A stretch of 64,000 nt of DNA from Rhodovulum kholense (GTDB lineage Bacteria > Pseudomonadota > Alphaproteobacteria > Rhodobacterales > Rhodobacteraceae). Positions 49,682 to 57,635 of the stretch are shown piece by piece; the stretch's first letter is position 1; each line of letters begins with the position of its first letter. The stretch spans positions 62,001 through 126,000 of the forward strand of contig NZ_QAYC01000001.1 in NCBI RefSeq assembly GCF_003053725.1. The letters run 5' to 3'. The position numbers and the translations under genes were made by a program. The notes under the pieces were generated by a model. The model saw only the letters and a program-made list of their open reading frames with translations, was not told the origin of the DNA and ran no database searches.

Positions 49682-50679
49682 TGCGTTTCGGTCCGGTGCC
49701 GCCCTCCGAGGCCGAGGGCGCGATCCTGGCGCATTCGCTGACGCTGGCGGGGCGGCGGCTGCAGAAAGGCCGCGTGCTGACGGCCGAGGATGGCGCGGCG
49801 CTGGCCGCGGCGGGGATCGCCTCGGTCACGGTCGCGCGCCCCGATCCGGACGACGTGACCGAGGACGTTGCGGCGGCGCGGCTGGCGGCGGCGCTGGTTC
49901 CGGACCCCTTGGCCGCGGCGCTCCGGATCGGGGCGGCGGCGCGGGGGCGGGTGAACCTGCACGCGGTCGGCCCCGGGGTCGTCGGGCTCGACGCCGCGGC
50001 GGTCAAGGCGATCAATCGGGTCCACTCCGGCATCACGCTGGCGACCCTTGCGCCGCTGGTCCGGGTCGCGCCCGGCATGCTGGTCGGCACCGTCAAGATC
50101 CTGCCCTATGCCGTTCCCGGCGCGGCGCTTGCCCGGGCCTGCGAGGCCGGGCGTTCGGCGCTGCGGGTGCATCCGGTGCGGCGGCGGTCGGCGGGACTGA
50201 TCCTGTCCGAGGTGGTGGGGCAAAAGCCGGGCCTGACCGCCAAGGGCGAGGCTGCGGTCGAAACCCGGCTGAAGGCACTGGGGATTTCTCTCGGTGCGGT
50301 GCGGGTCGTGCCGCACGAGGCCGGGGCGATGGCGGCGGCGCTGGCCGATCTGCCGGGCGAGATCGGGTTGATCCTGACCGGCTCTGCCACCTCGGACCCG
50401 CGCGACGTGGGGCCCGAGGCGGTGCGGCTTGCGGGCGGGACGGTCGAACGGTTCGGCATGCCGGTCGATCCGGGCAACCTCTTGTTTCTGGGCGCGCAGG
50501 GCGGGCGGCCGGTGATCGGGCTGCCGGGCTGTGCCCGCTCGCCCGCGCTGAACGGGGCCGACTGGGTGCTGGAGCGGGTGGCTTGCGGCATCGAGGTCGA
50601 TGCTGCCGCCATTGCCGACATGGCGGTGGGCGGGCTTCTGAAAGAGATCCCGTCGCGTCCGCAGCCGCGCGAGGCCTGA
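49681..50679 (+). CDS. Molybdopterin-binding (MoaB/MogA-domain) protein
   Basis: 332 residues. Seen: an N-terminal region with GRRLQKGRVLT, then a C-terminal molybdopterin-binding fold with LILTGSATSDPRDVGPEAV, GMPVDPGNLLFLG and GLPGCARSP. This class accompanies XdhC and MobA-like genes in molybdo-hydroxylase loci. Here the expected cytidylyltransferase gene does not follow; the DNA downstream is degraded. Translationally coupled to xdhC. Confidence 0.88.
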   Translation: MRFGPVPPSEAEGAILAHSLTLAGRRLQKGRVLTAEDGAALAAAGIASVTVARPDPDDVTEDVAAARLAAALVPDPLAAALRIGAAARGRVNLHAVGPGVVGLDAAAVKAINRVHSGITLATLAPLVRVAPGMLVGTVKILPYAVPGAALARACEAGRSALRVHPVRRRSAGLILSEVVGQKPGLTAKGEAAVETRLKALGISLGAVRVVPHEAGAMAAALADLPGEIGLILTGSATSDPRDVGPEAVRLAGGTVERFGMPVDPGNLLFLGAQGGRPVIGLPGCARSPALNGADWVLERVACGIEVDAAAIADMAVGGLLKEIPSRPQPREA

Positions 50680-51066
50680 GCCCGGGGGGGGCGGGCCTGC
50701 AGTCCGGCCCGCGGCGGGCTGCGCGCTGGCCCGCACGTCCTCGGACCGCCGGCATTGGCCCATGGACCGCTTTGGTTGCGAAGGCTCTCGGCCTCCTGTG
50801 CCATCGGTCTGTCCGGGGCAGCACTTCGGCCGCCCCGCGCCGGAAAGTCGCTCTGTCTTTGGTGTCCGGAGGCGCTGGTTTGGCCCTGACGCGGGGATCG
50901 GCCGCGTCGCACCAGCTGTTGGATCCCCTGGTTCGATGGCGCGGTCCATTCCGCAGAAAGCGAGCGATTCCCCCCCCCTTGGCGTTGCGGTTTCCTGAGC
51001 GATCCGAGGCCGTGCCGTCTTCCCTCGTGCCCGGCGTTCAGGTCGGAATGGCGGACGGCCTGTTCT

Positions 51067-51375
51067 ATGGTCTGGAGGAGCCGGCCGGAGGAGGTCACGG
51101 CGCGGAGTGTCCTGGAGAGCTTCGGGCCCGGGGCTCGTGTGGGCGACGTCGCTCGGCGGCATCGGCTCTTGCCGTCGCAACTGACGACGCGGTGCCGGCA
51201 GGCCCGTGATGGGTGGCTTGCGCTTCCGTTGGATGCGGCAGGCTCGCTGAGCCTCCCTGAGTTCACGCCGTCGGTGGTCGACGCGCCGGACCTTGCGCAG
51301 GAATTCTATCGGGATCGGATCGAGACAGGTGACATGGTGATCCGAGTGCCTGCCACGATCCTGACGGGGGCATGA
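51067..51375 (+). pseudogene. IS66-family tnpA (OrfA) remnant
   Basis: The frame reads RSRPEEVTARSVLESFGPG, then ARVGDVARRH and QLTTRCRQARDGWLALP, the helix-turn-helix protein of IS66 elements. The C-terminal part is degraded and the flanking inverted repeats were not found. It is a relic, not a functional transposase gene. Confidence 0.65.
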
Positions 51376-51390
51376 CGGGCTGGCGGCGAC

Positions 51391-51640
51391 GGCGCGAGAC
51401 ACGAACTGGGCCTCGACCCGTATTCCGGGCTGACGGTCGTGGTCCGGTCGACGCGGGGCGACCGGCTGCAGATCCTCGTCTGGAACGGAAGCGGCCCGGT
51501 GCCGATCTGCAAACGCCTCGGGAGCGGGTCCATCATCTGGCCGAAGGTGCGGGACGGGTTGGCTGCCCCGCGCCCGATCCGGGGCGCTGTTCGAGAGCCT
51601 CGACTGGCGGCGGGTGATGGCGCCACGCGTGCTGGCACCG
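51391..51640 (+). pseudogene. IS66-family tnpB (OrfB) remnant
   Basis: ELGLDPYSGLTVVVRS, GDRLQILVWNGSG and ICKRLGSGSIIWPKVRDG are the core of the IS66 OrfB protein. The N-terminal third is missing, and after WPKVRDGLAAP the frame shifts. The large transposase (TnpC) is absent. Confidence 0.68.
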
Positions 51641-52189
51641 GGTGCGGCGAGGTGAATGGGCCCCGTTGTCTTGTTGGGGCTCGGCGCGTCACCGGGAAAA
51701 TCATGTCCCTGTCGTCCATGATCGGGCCCGATCTCATGGCCCTGTTGCCGGTTCCGCACCCGCCCCGCGCACGTGATGGCGGCCTGCAACTTCGCCCGCA
51801 GGCCCAAGATCCTCATTGGGCTCGCGCCATATGGATAGGTCTGCAAAGCTTGGATGCCAGGGCCGGACAGGGTCATCGTCAATCCGATCCACCAGATGCC
51901 TGGACCGACCGCCCGGCGCCATCGGGCGCCGCTTTTTCGAAAAGAGGGCGATCGGGTACCGGATCTCTGCTTTCAGATGTTTGACAGGCGGCCTTTGTCC
52001 TCGGGGCTGATGCGGACCGCGGCAGCCCTGAAGCCGGGACGCCCGGTATCTGCGCGTGCGCACCGGGCATCTGGCTCTGAGACCGGGCGCGATTGCGGCA
52101 GGCCTGATCGGGGCAAGGCGGCTGTGCCCCGGGGGGGGGCAGCGCATCGGCGATTGGCGCGCTCCTGCGCGTGACGGGTCCGGCTTCGC

Positions 52190-53533
52190 TCAGGCGGCGC
52201 GCAATGCGACGAGGAAATTCCGGACCTTGTCCGACAATGTGCCCGCCTCGCCCGATACGGTGCCGACCGCGTCCTTGAGCGCCATGGACGTGTCGCCAGA
52301 TCGTTCCACCCGATGCGAGACGTCGTGGATCATCTGGGCCATGTCGGTGGTGCTTGAGGCCGTCGACTCGGCATGCTGGGAGATATGCTGGGCGGCCTGG
52401 GTCTGTTCGGCCACCGCAACGCGGATGCTGTCCGAGAAGGATCGCACCCGGCTGACGCAGTCGCTGATGCCGGTCATCCGCGTGCCCATCAGCTGGGTTT
52501 CGGACTGGATCCGCTTGATCCGGTCGTTGATCGAACTGGTCGCCTGGCTGATCCGTTCGGCCAGGGCCTTGACCTCGAAAGCGACCACGGCAAAGCCCTT
52601 GCCCGCATCGCCCGCGCGCGAGGCCTCGACCGTGGCGTTCACCGCCAGAAGATTGGTCTGCTTGGCAATCTCGGCGATCAGGTTGACCACCTCGCCGATT
52701 TCCTCGGCCGCGGATTGCAGGCTTTCCACCTGTTCCGAAGACGCCTCGGCCTCTGCCATCGCATTGGCCGAAGCCGAAGCGGCATTGTTCACGTCCTGGG
52801 TGATCGAGGTGATCGAGGCAGACAGTTCGTCGATCGCCGAGGCGACCGATTGCGCGCTGGTGGCGATCCTCGAGGCGTTGTCCGACAGCGAGTCGGCGCC
52901 TTGCCGGGCGCGGGAGATTTCGGTTGTCATGGTGCCCGCCGCATCGTCGAGACGGCGCATCGAGGCCGACAGCACATCGGTGATGCGGCCGATGTCATCC
53001 TCGAAATTGCGGCCCAGCGTCGAAAGCCGGGTCTCGTATTCCTCGGCCTGCGCGGCGAAGAAGCCGGAGTTCGCGACCTCGGTATCCAGCATCAGCACGC
53101 GCGACAGGGCGTCCATGTAAGGGGTCGGGTCGCCGCGCCCGAGGAAGGATTTCTTGCGCACCTCGGCCATGATGAGGCCCTGAAGCGCCAGACCGACCCG
53201 GGCATAGGCCGCGGTGTAATGGCTGATCGGCAGGCCGATCCGGTGGTGGACCCGGCCGATCTTTTCCGCACTTTCGAAATAGGTCTGCGAGAAGTTCGAG
53301 CTGAACATGAGAATCCAGTGCTCTTTCTGCTTCTTGCGGGCGTGTGCGCGCAGCGCTTCGGTCGTGAAATACGCGTCCCAGTCGGGGGTATTGGCGATGT
53401 CTTCATAGAAACTCGCCAGCACCGCATCGAGATGCGGCAGCAGGATCTTGCCAACCTCGGCGACGCGTTCGCGTGTCTGGCCCTGAAGCCCATAGGCCCA
53501 AAGACGTGCCGGCTGACGTTTCTTTTCGGCCAT
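52190..53533 (-). CDS. Globin-coupled methyl-accepting chemotaxis protein (HemAT-like)
   Basis: 447-residue cytosolic receptor. Seen: an N-terminal protoglobin domain with the likely haem-binding His96 in [11 protein letters not shown], a coiled-coil linker, and a C-terminal signalling hairpin [25 protein letters not shown] with its tip. No membrane helix. It senses oxygen or another haem ligand and signals through CheA/CheW. Lacks the C-terminal CheR-binding pentapeptide that the second receptor has. Start 53533 after AGGGAGACC. Confidence 0.93.
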   Translation of the reverse strand: MAEKKRQPARLWAYGLQGQTRERVAEVGKILLPHLDAVLASFYEDIANTPDWDAYFTTEALRAHARKKQKEHWILMFSSNFSQTYFESAEKIGRVHHRIGLPISHYTAAYARVGLALQGLIMAEVRKKSFLGRGDPTPYMDALSRVLMLDTEVANSGFFAAQAEEYETRLSTLGRNFEDDIGRITDVLSASMRRLDDAAGTMTTEISRARQGADSLSDNASRIATSAQSVASAIDELSASITSITQDVNNAASASANAMAEAEASSEQVESLQSAAEEIGEVVNLIAEIAKQTNLLAVNATVEASRAGDAGKGFAVVAFEVKALAERISQATSSINDRIKRIQSETQLMGTRMTGISDCVSRVRSFSDSIRVAVAEQTQAAQHISQHAESTASSTTDMAQMIHDVSHRVERSGDTSMALKDAVGTVSGEAGTLSDKVRNFLVALRAA

Positions 53534-53632
53534 GACGCTGACGGTCTCCCTGTTGCGCAAGCGGATGCGATGGGACTATCCGCCGCGACGGTTGACCTCG
53601 CGTTACCTTTGTCGAGATAAGAACAATTATAA

Positions 53633-53657
53633 CGAAAAAGCCGCCCCGAAGGGCGGC
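53633..53657 (-). terminator. Intrinsic terminator of infC
   Basis: On the minus strand GCCGCCC-TTCG-GGGCGGC (7-bp stem, UUCG tetraloop) followed by TTTTTCG, about 25 bases beyond the infC stop. Confidence 0.88.
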
Positions 53658-53681
53658 CGATCGCTGGACGGGCGGATTTTT

Positions 53682-54224
53682 TTACTTGGCCGGCCCGATC
53701 ATCATCACCATCTGGCGGCCTTCGAGCTTAGGCATGTTCTCGACCTTGCCGATTTCCTTGACGTCCTCGGCCACCCGTTCCAGCAATTCGCGCCCGAGAT
53801 TCTGGTGCGCCATCTCGCGGCCGCGGAACCGGAGCGTCACCTTCACCTTGTCGCCGTTCTCGAGGAACTTGATGACCGAACGCATCTTGACCTCGTAGTC
53901 GTGGCTGTCGGTGTTGGGGCGGAACTTGATTTCCTTGACCTCGATCACCTTCTGCTTCTTGCGGGCCTCGGATTCGCGCTTTTGTTGTTCATACTTGAAC
54001 TTGCCGAAATCCATGATCTTGCAGACCGGCGGCGTGGCATTGGGAGAGATCTCGACCAGATCGAGCCCGGCCTGTTCGGCCAGTTCCATGCCGCGGGCGG
54101 GGGCCACGACTCCGAGATTTTCGCCCTCGGCGCCGATCAGGCGGATTTCCGGGCAGCGGATGCGTCCGTTGATGCGAGGGCCGGTATCGCGCGTTGGCGG
54201 CGCGTTGTGAGGTCGGCGGGCTAT
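53682..54224 (-). CDS. infC: Translation initiation factor IF-3, AUA start
   Basis: Binds the 30S subunit and checks start codons. 180 residues. Seen: N-terminal domain with [17 protein letters not shown], the linker helix, and C-terminal domain [17 protein letters not shown] and [13 protein letters not shown]. The full N-terminus is only reached if translation begins at ATA (54224), 7 bases after AAGGAG. The first in-frame ATG/GTG codons would cut off the N-terminal domain. Rare start codons on infC allow IF-3 to repress its own translation (known from E. coli, which uses AUU). Confidence 0.93.
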   Translation of the reverse strand: MARRPHNAPPTRDTGPRINGRIRCPEIRLIGAEGENLGVVAPARGMELAEQAGLDLVEISPNATPPVCKIMDFGKFKYEQQKRESEARKKQKVIEVKEIKFRPNTDSHDYEVKMRSVIKFLENGDKVKVTLRFRGREMAHQNLGRELLERVAEDVKEIGKVENMPKLEGRQMVMMIGPAK

Positions 54225-54419
54225 GGTGTCGCTCCTTGGATCGTTGCAATTGAGTAGACCCCAAGTTACCGCCGGGGCGGGCGCGCTTCAAGGCGGTTTT
54301 CCGTCTGCGGGCAAGGCTCTGGGCCTGCGGCGACGGGCCGGTTTGCCGCAGGTGGGGGCATGCGACAAGCTCTGGGGCGAGAGCCGGGGCAGGACGCTCC
54401 GGCGGCAGAGGAGGATAGG

Positions 54420-55298
54420 ATGAAAAAGGCTCTTGCAGCGATCGTCATTCTCGCCGCTTTCGGGCTGGGCGGGTTCCTTTGGTATCTGGGCAACATGGCC
54501 GGTCCCGGGGCGCGAAGCGCGGATGTCCCCGCATCCGGAGAGGCCGCGCCCGAAGCGACGCCTGAACCCGCAGAGGCGGCTCCCGACGCGGCCGACGCCC
54601 CCGCGGCCGAGGCGGCTCCCGGGCCTGCCGAGGGCCAGGCTCCCGAGGCGCCGGTCGGAGCGCCGGAGGATAACGGAGTGCCGGAGGATCAGGCCGCGAC
54701 CGGGCCTCAGGCCGACTCGGGCATGGCCTCGGCCGATGACGACATGAGCGTCGGCGAGCAGACGCCGACCGAGTCGGCCGAGGCCCCCGCGGCGGGCGGG
54801 ACCCCGGAGGAGACCGAAGCGGTCGGTTCGGGCGATGGCAGCGTCAAGGCCGTGGTTCCCGAAGAGGGGCGTGCCCCGGATACCGCCATGCCGCAGGACG
54901 ACCCGGCCCTGGACGGGGCGGGCGCAGAGGACCCGGCAGCGGCGGGCCAGGACGCAGACGATCAGGGCACGGACGAAGAGGGCGCAGACGGAGAGAGCGC
55001 GGAGGCAACGGAGACGGCAGACCCGGGAGGGGCGGAACCGGCCTCGGAAGGGAAAGGCCCTGAAGCGGAAGCGCCCGAGGCCGGGTCGCAGGCCGACGCA
55101 TCCGCGGCCGGGACGGCCTTGCCCTTTGCGCTGACCGAGGACGGGTTCGATGCCGGAGCGGTGGCCGAACTCATTGCGGCCTCGGATCTTCCAGAGGACG
55201 AGAAGGCACTGCTGACCGCCGCAGCCGAGGGCGCGGCCGACGCGCCGGTTCTGGTGCCGCCGGTTGTGGCGCAGATCCGCGCGGCCCTGGGCTACTGA
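54420..55298 (+). CDS. Acidic, low-complexity membrane-anchored protein
   Basis: 292 residues. Seen: one N-terminal helix (MKKALAAIVILAAFGLGGFL), then about 200 residues rich in Ala, Glu, Pro, Asp and Gly without repeats of fixed length, and a short C-terminal globular segment (LPFALTEDGFDAGAVAELI, then AAALGY). Strong ribosome-binding site GAGGAGGA. I do not recognise a family. Likely periplasm-facing with a flexible acidic arm; function unknown. Confidence 0.75.
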   Translation: MKKALAAIVILAAFGLGGFLWYLGNMAGPGARSADVPASGEAAPEATPEPAEAAPDAADAPAAEAAPGPAEGQAPEAPVGAPEDNGVPEDQAATGPQADSGMASADDDMSVGEQTPTESAEAPAAGGTPEETEAVGSGDGSVKAVVPEEGRAPDTAMPQDDPALDGAGAEDPAAAGQDADDQGTDEEGADGESAEATETADPGGAEPASEGKGPEAEAPEAGSQADASAAGTALPFALTEDGFDAGAVAELIAASDLPEDEKALLTAAAEGAADAPVLVPPVVAQIRAALGY

Positions 55299-55319
55299 GC
55301 GGGCTCAGGCTCCGCCGCT

Positions 55320-55344
55320 GCGGGCCGCGTCACTCGCGGCCCGC
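55320..55344. terminator. GC hairpin between convergent genes
   Basis: GCGGGCCGCG-TCACT-CGCGGCCCGC, a 10-bp perfect stem just after the acidic-protein stop; no U-run, so its role as a terminator is uncertain. Confidence 0.5.
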
Positions 55345-55482
55345 GCTCGTCGCGGCAATGGCCGCGCCAGGGTTTCAGCGACTGTTTCGCATAGGCCGCG
55401 CGCGCACGTCTCGGAACGCCACGGGTCTTCGATTTCGGGACTTTCCGTCGCTTTTGCCGCTCCGGCTTTGCCGGGGGCGGCC

Positions 55483-56241
55483 TCAGGCCGCCGGGGCGGC
55501 CTCAAGCGCTGCGATGATCGCCGAGAAATCCGAAGCCTTCAGCGAGGCGCCGCCGACCAGCGCGCCGTCGACATTCGAGGTCGCGAAGATCTCGGCCGCG
55601 TTGCCGGGCTTTACCGACCCGCCATAGAGCAGCCGGATGCCGTCGGCCGCGGCGCCGAAGCGGTCTTTCAGCGCGGCGCGCAGGCTGTCATGCACCTCGG
55701 CGATCTGCTCGAGCGTCGGCACCCGGCCGGTGCCGATGGCCCAGACCGGCTCGTAAGCCACGACGACGGTCTCGGCGGTGACGCCCGCATCGGGCAGCGA
55801 CCCGGAGAGCTGCGCGCCGACCACCGCCAGCGTCTCGCCCGCGTCGCGCTGGGCCTCGGTCTCGCCGACGCAGACCACCGCCGCAAGGCCCGCGGCCAGC
55901 GCGGCTTCGGTCTTGGCGCGGATCAGCGCGTCGGTCTCGCCGTGATCGGCGCGGCGCTCGGAATGGCCGAGGATCACGTAGCTCGCGCCCGCATCGGCCA
56001 GCATCTCGGCCGAGATGTCGCCGGTATGGGCGCCCGACACCAGCGGGTGACAATCCTGTCCGCCGACCGCGACCTTCGAGCCATGGACCGAATCCGCCAT
56101 CCGGTCGAGCAGCGTGGCAGGCGGGCAGAGCAGGATGTCGATGCCGGGGGCGGGATGGGCCGCGGCCAGCGCGACCGCCTCGCCAAGCGCGCCGCTCAGC
56201 CCGTTCATCTTCCAGTTTCCGGCCGCCAGCTTCCTGCGCAT
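55483..56241 (-). CDS. tpiA: Triosephosphate isomerase
   Basis: Interconverts glyceraldehyde 3-phosphate and dihydroxyacetone phosphate. 252 residues. Seen: AAGNWKMNG with the catalytic Asn and Lys, the electrophile His in VILGHSERR, the catalytic Glu in [11 protein letters not shown] and the phosphate loop YGGSVKPGN. Start 56241. Single-gene unit. Confidence 0.98.
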   Translation of the reverse strand: MRRKLAAGNWKMNGLSGALGEAVALAAAHPAPGIDILLCPPATLLDRMADSVHGSKVAVGGQDCHPLVSGAHTGDISAEMLADAGASYVILGHSERRADHGETDALIRAKTEAALAAGLAAVVCVGETEAQRDAGETLAVVGAQLSGSLPDAGVTAETVVVAYEPVWAIGTGRVPTLEQIAEVHDSLRAALKDRFGAAADGIRLLYGGSVKPGNAAEIFATSNVDGALVGGASLKASDFSAIIAALEAAPAA

Positions 56242-56373
56242 GCGCTCACTCCCTTGTCGCTGATGATGATTCCGGCCTTCCTAGGCGATTTCCCGGCCGG
56301 GCGGAACGGTCCTTTTCCGCGCAAGCGAGGCGCGCCGGACAGTGCGGGGCCGGAGCATGCGGAGGAGAGGCGA

Positions 56374-56739
56374 TCAGCCCTCGGCGGCGTCGGTCTCGCG
56401 GAACTTGATCGATTCGCCGCAGCCGCAGGCATCGACCACATTGGGGTTGCGGAACTTGAACCCCGATTCCAGCAGCGAGGTCTCGTAGTCGATCTCGGTG
56501 CCGAAGAGGAACATCTGCGCCATCGGCGCGATCGCGACCCGGGCGCCGCCCTGTTCGACGATCTCGTCCATCGGATCGAGTTCGGCGACATAGTCCATGG
56601 TGTATTCCATGCCCGCACAGCCGCCCTTCTTGACGCCGATGCGCAGCCCTTGGGCGTTTTGCTGGTCCATCAGGCGCGCGACCTCCGCCGCCGCGGCGGG
56701 GGTGAGGCTGACAGCCTGTTTTCCGGGAATGCCGAACAT
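56374..56739 (-). CDS. A-type Fe-S carrier protein (IscA/SufA/ErpA-like)
   Basis: 121 residues. Seen: the three cluster cysteines, one in KKGGCAGMEY and two in VDACGCGESI, so it can carry and deliver Fe-S clusters. The name within the A-type group cannot be fixed by sequence alone. Start at 56739. It lies 95 bases from sufT, both on the minus strand, as a distant Fe-S satellite of the main operon. Confidence 0.92.
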   Translation of the reverse strand: MFGIPGKQAVSLTPAAAAEVARLMDQQNAQGLRIGVKKGGCAGMEYTMDYVAELDPMDEIVEQGGARVAIAPMAQMFLFGTEIDYETSLLESGFKFRNPNVVDACGCGESIKFRETDAAEG

Positions 56740-56834
56740 TGCGTACCTCGTTTCCTTCGGGGCCAAGCTAGGGCGCGGTGGGCCTCCTGCAAGAGCCCGG
56801 ACCCTGACCGGCAAGGGCAGGCGGCGCGGCCGGG

Positions 56835-57197
56835 CTACATGAAGCCCAGTTCCAGCCGCGCCTCGTCGGACATCATGTCCATCCCCCAGGGCGGGTCCCA
56901 AGTGATCTCGACCTCGACCCGGTTCACGCCCGGCAGCGGCTCGACCGCCTCCTGCAGCCAGCCGGGCATGTCGCCCGCCACCGGACAGCCGGGCGCGGTC
57001 AGCGTCATGGTGATCCGCACCACGTTCTCGGGATCGATGATGATCGTGTAGATCAGGCCCAGATCGTAGATATTGACCGGGATCTCGGGATCGTACACGG
57101 TACGGCAGGCTTGGACGACCTGGTCGTACATCGGATGGTCGGTGCTTGAGGGCTCGATGAGCGGCGTGCCTTCAAGCTTTCCCTGCGGCTCGGTCAT
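56835..57197 (-). CDS. sufT: SUF system protein SufT (DUF59/MIP18)
   Basis: 120 residues of the DUF59 family, which helps Fe-S maturation. Seen: YDPEIPVNIYDLGLIY, TLTAPGCPVAGDMP with the conserved Cys, and ITWDPPWGMDMMSDEA. The start at 57197 follows GGAG. A TATAAT -10-like sequence lies 30 bases upstream on the minus strand (57221-57226 region). In many bacteria sufT is inside the suf operon; here it is about 34 kb away. Confidence 0.9.
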   Translation of the reverse strand: MTEPQGKLEGTPLIEPSSTDHPMYDQVVQACRTVYDPEIPVNIYDLGLIYTIIIDPENVVRITMTLTAPGCPVAGDMPGWLQEAVEPLPGVNRVEVEITWDPPWGMDMMSDEARLELGFM

Positions 57198-57292
57198 GGC
57201 GGCTCCTGTAATTCCTACCAATTATATAAGGAATGGGGAAACCGCCGTCCAGAGGCGGAATGCGGGGGCTGGTGCCGCGAAGGAGAGTGGCG

Positions 57293-57625
57293 ATGTCGTG
57301 GATGTCCAGACTGGTCGAGCGCCGGATCCTGCAGGCCCAGGCGCGCGGCCAGCTGCAGGGGCTCGCGGGCGAGGGGGAGCCGCTGCCCGACCGGACGGGC
57401 GATGCCTTCGTCGGCGCGGCCGAGGCGGCGGGGTTCCGGATCATGGCCGAGGCGGGCGCGCTGCCGGAAGAAATCTCGTTGAAAAAGCAGGTTCTTGCCT
57501 GCAAGGCCCGACTGGCTTCGCTGACCGATCCGGCGGAACGCAAGACCGCGATGGCCGAACTGGCCGATCTGCAGATGCGCCAGGCCATCGCCGAAGAGGC
57601 GCGGCGCCGGTTTCTGTCTTTCTGA
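57293..57625 (+). CDS. DUF1992 (DnaJ homologue C28-like) protein
   Basis: 110 residues. Seen: the family start MSWMSRLVERRILQAQARGQL, and the conserved GAGEPLPD-type segment (here GEGEPLPDRTGDAF). Despite the DnaJC28 name there is no J domain in this family's bacterial members. Function unknown. Start after GGAGAG. Ends 10 bases before the convergent helicase stop. Confidence 0.85.
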   Translation: MSWMSRLVERRILQAQARGQLQGLAGEGEPLPDRTGDAFVGAAEAAGFRIMAEAGALPEEISLKKQVLACKARLASLTDPAERKTAMAELADLQMRQAIAEEARRRFLSF

Positions 57626-57635
57626 GCGGGCCGGG

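Larger units (their letters stand above)
50680..52189. other. Degraded region with IS66 remnants, no intact gene
   Basis: About 1.5 kb with no open frame that looks like a complete protein. It contains IS66-type tnpA and tnpB fragments (listed separately) and long G or C runs (9 C at 50970-50978, 9 G at 52131-52139). Nothing recognisable was seen in 50680-51060 or 51650-52189. It separates the molybdenum block from the chemoreceptor gene and may have replaced the missing partner genes. Confidence 0.6.

Noticed and set aside
49492-51882. 796-residue minus-strand frame across xdhC, the molybdopterin gene and the IS66 scar
   Set aside because: It crosses coding and degraded DNA alike and is Pro/Arg/Gln-rich without motifs; a product of high GC.
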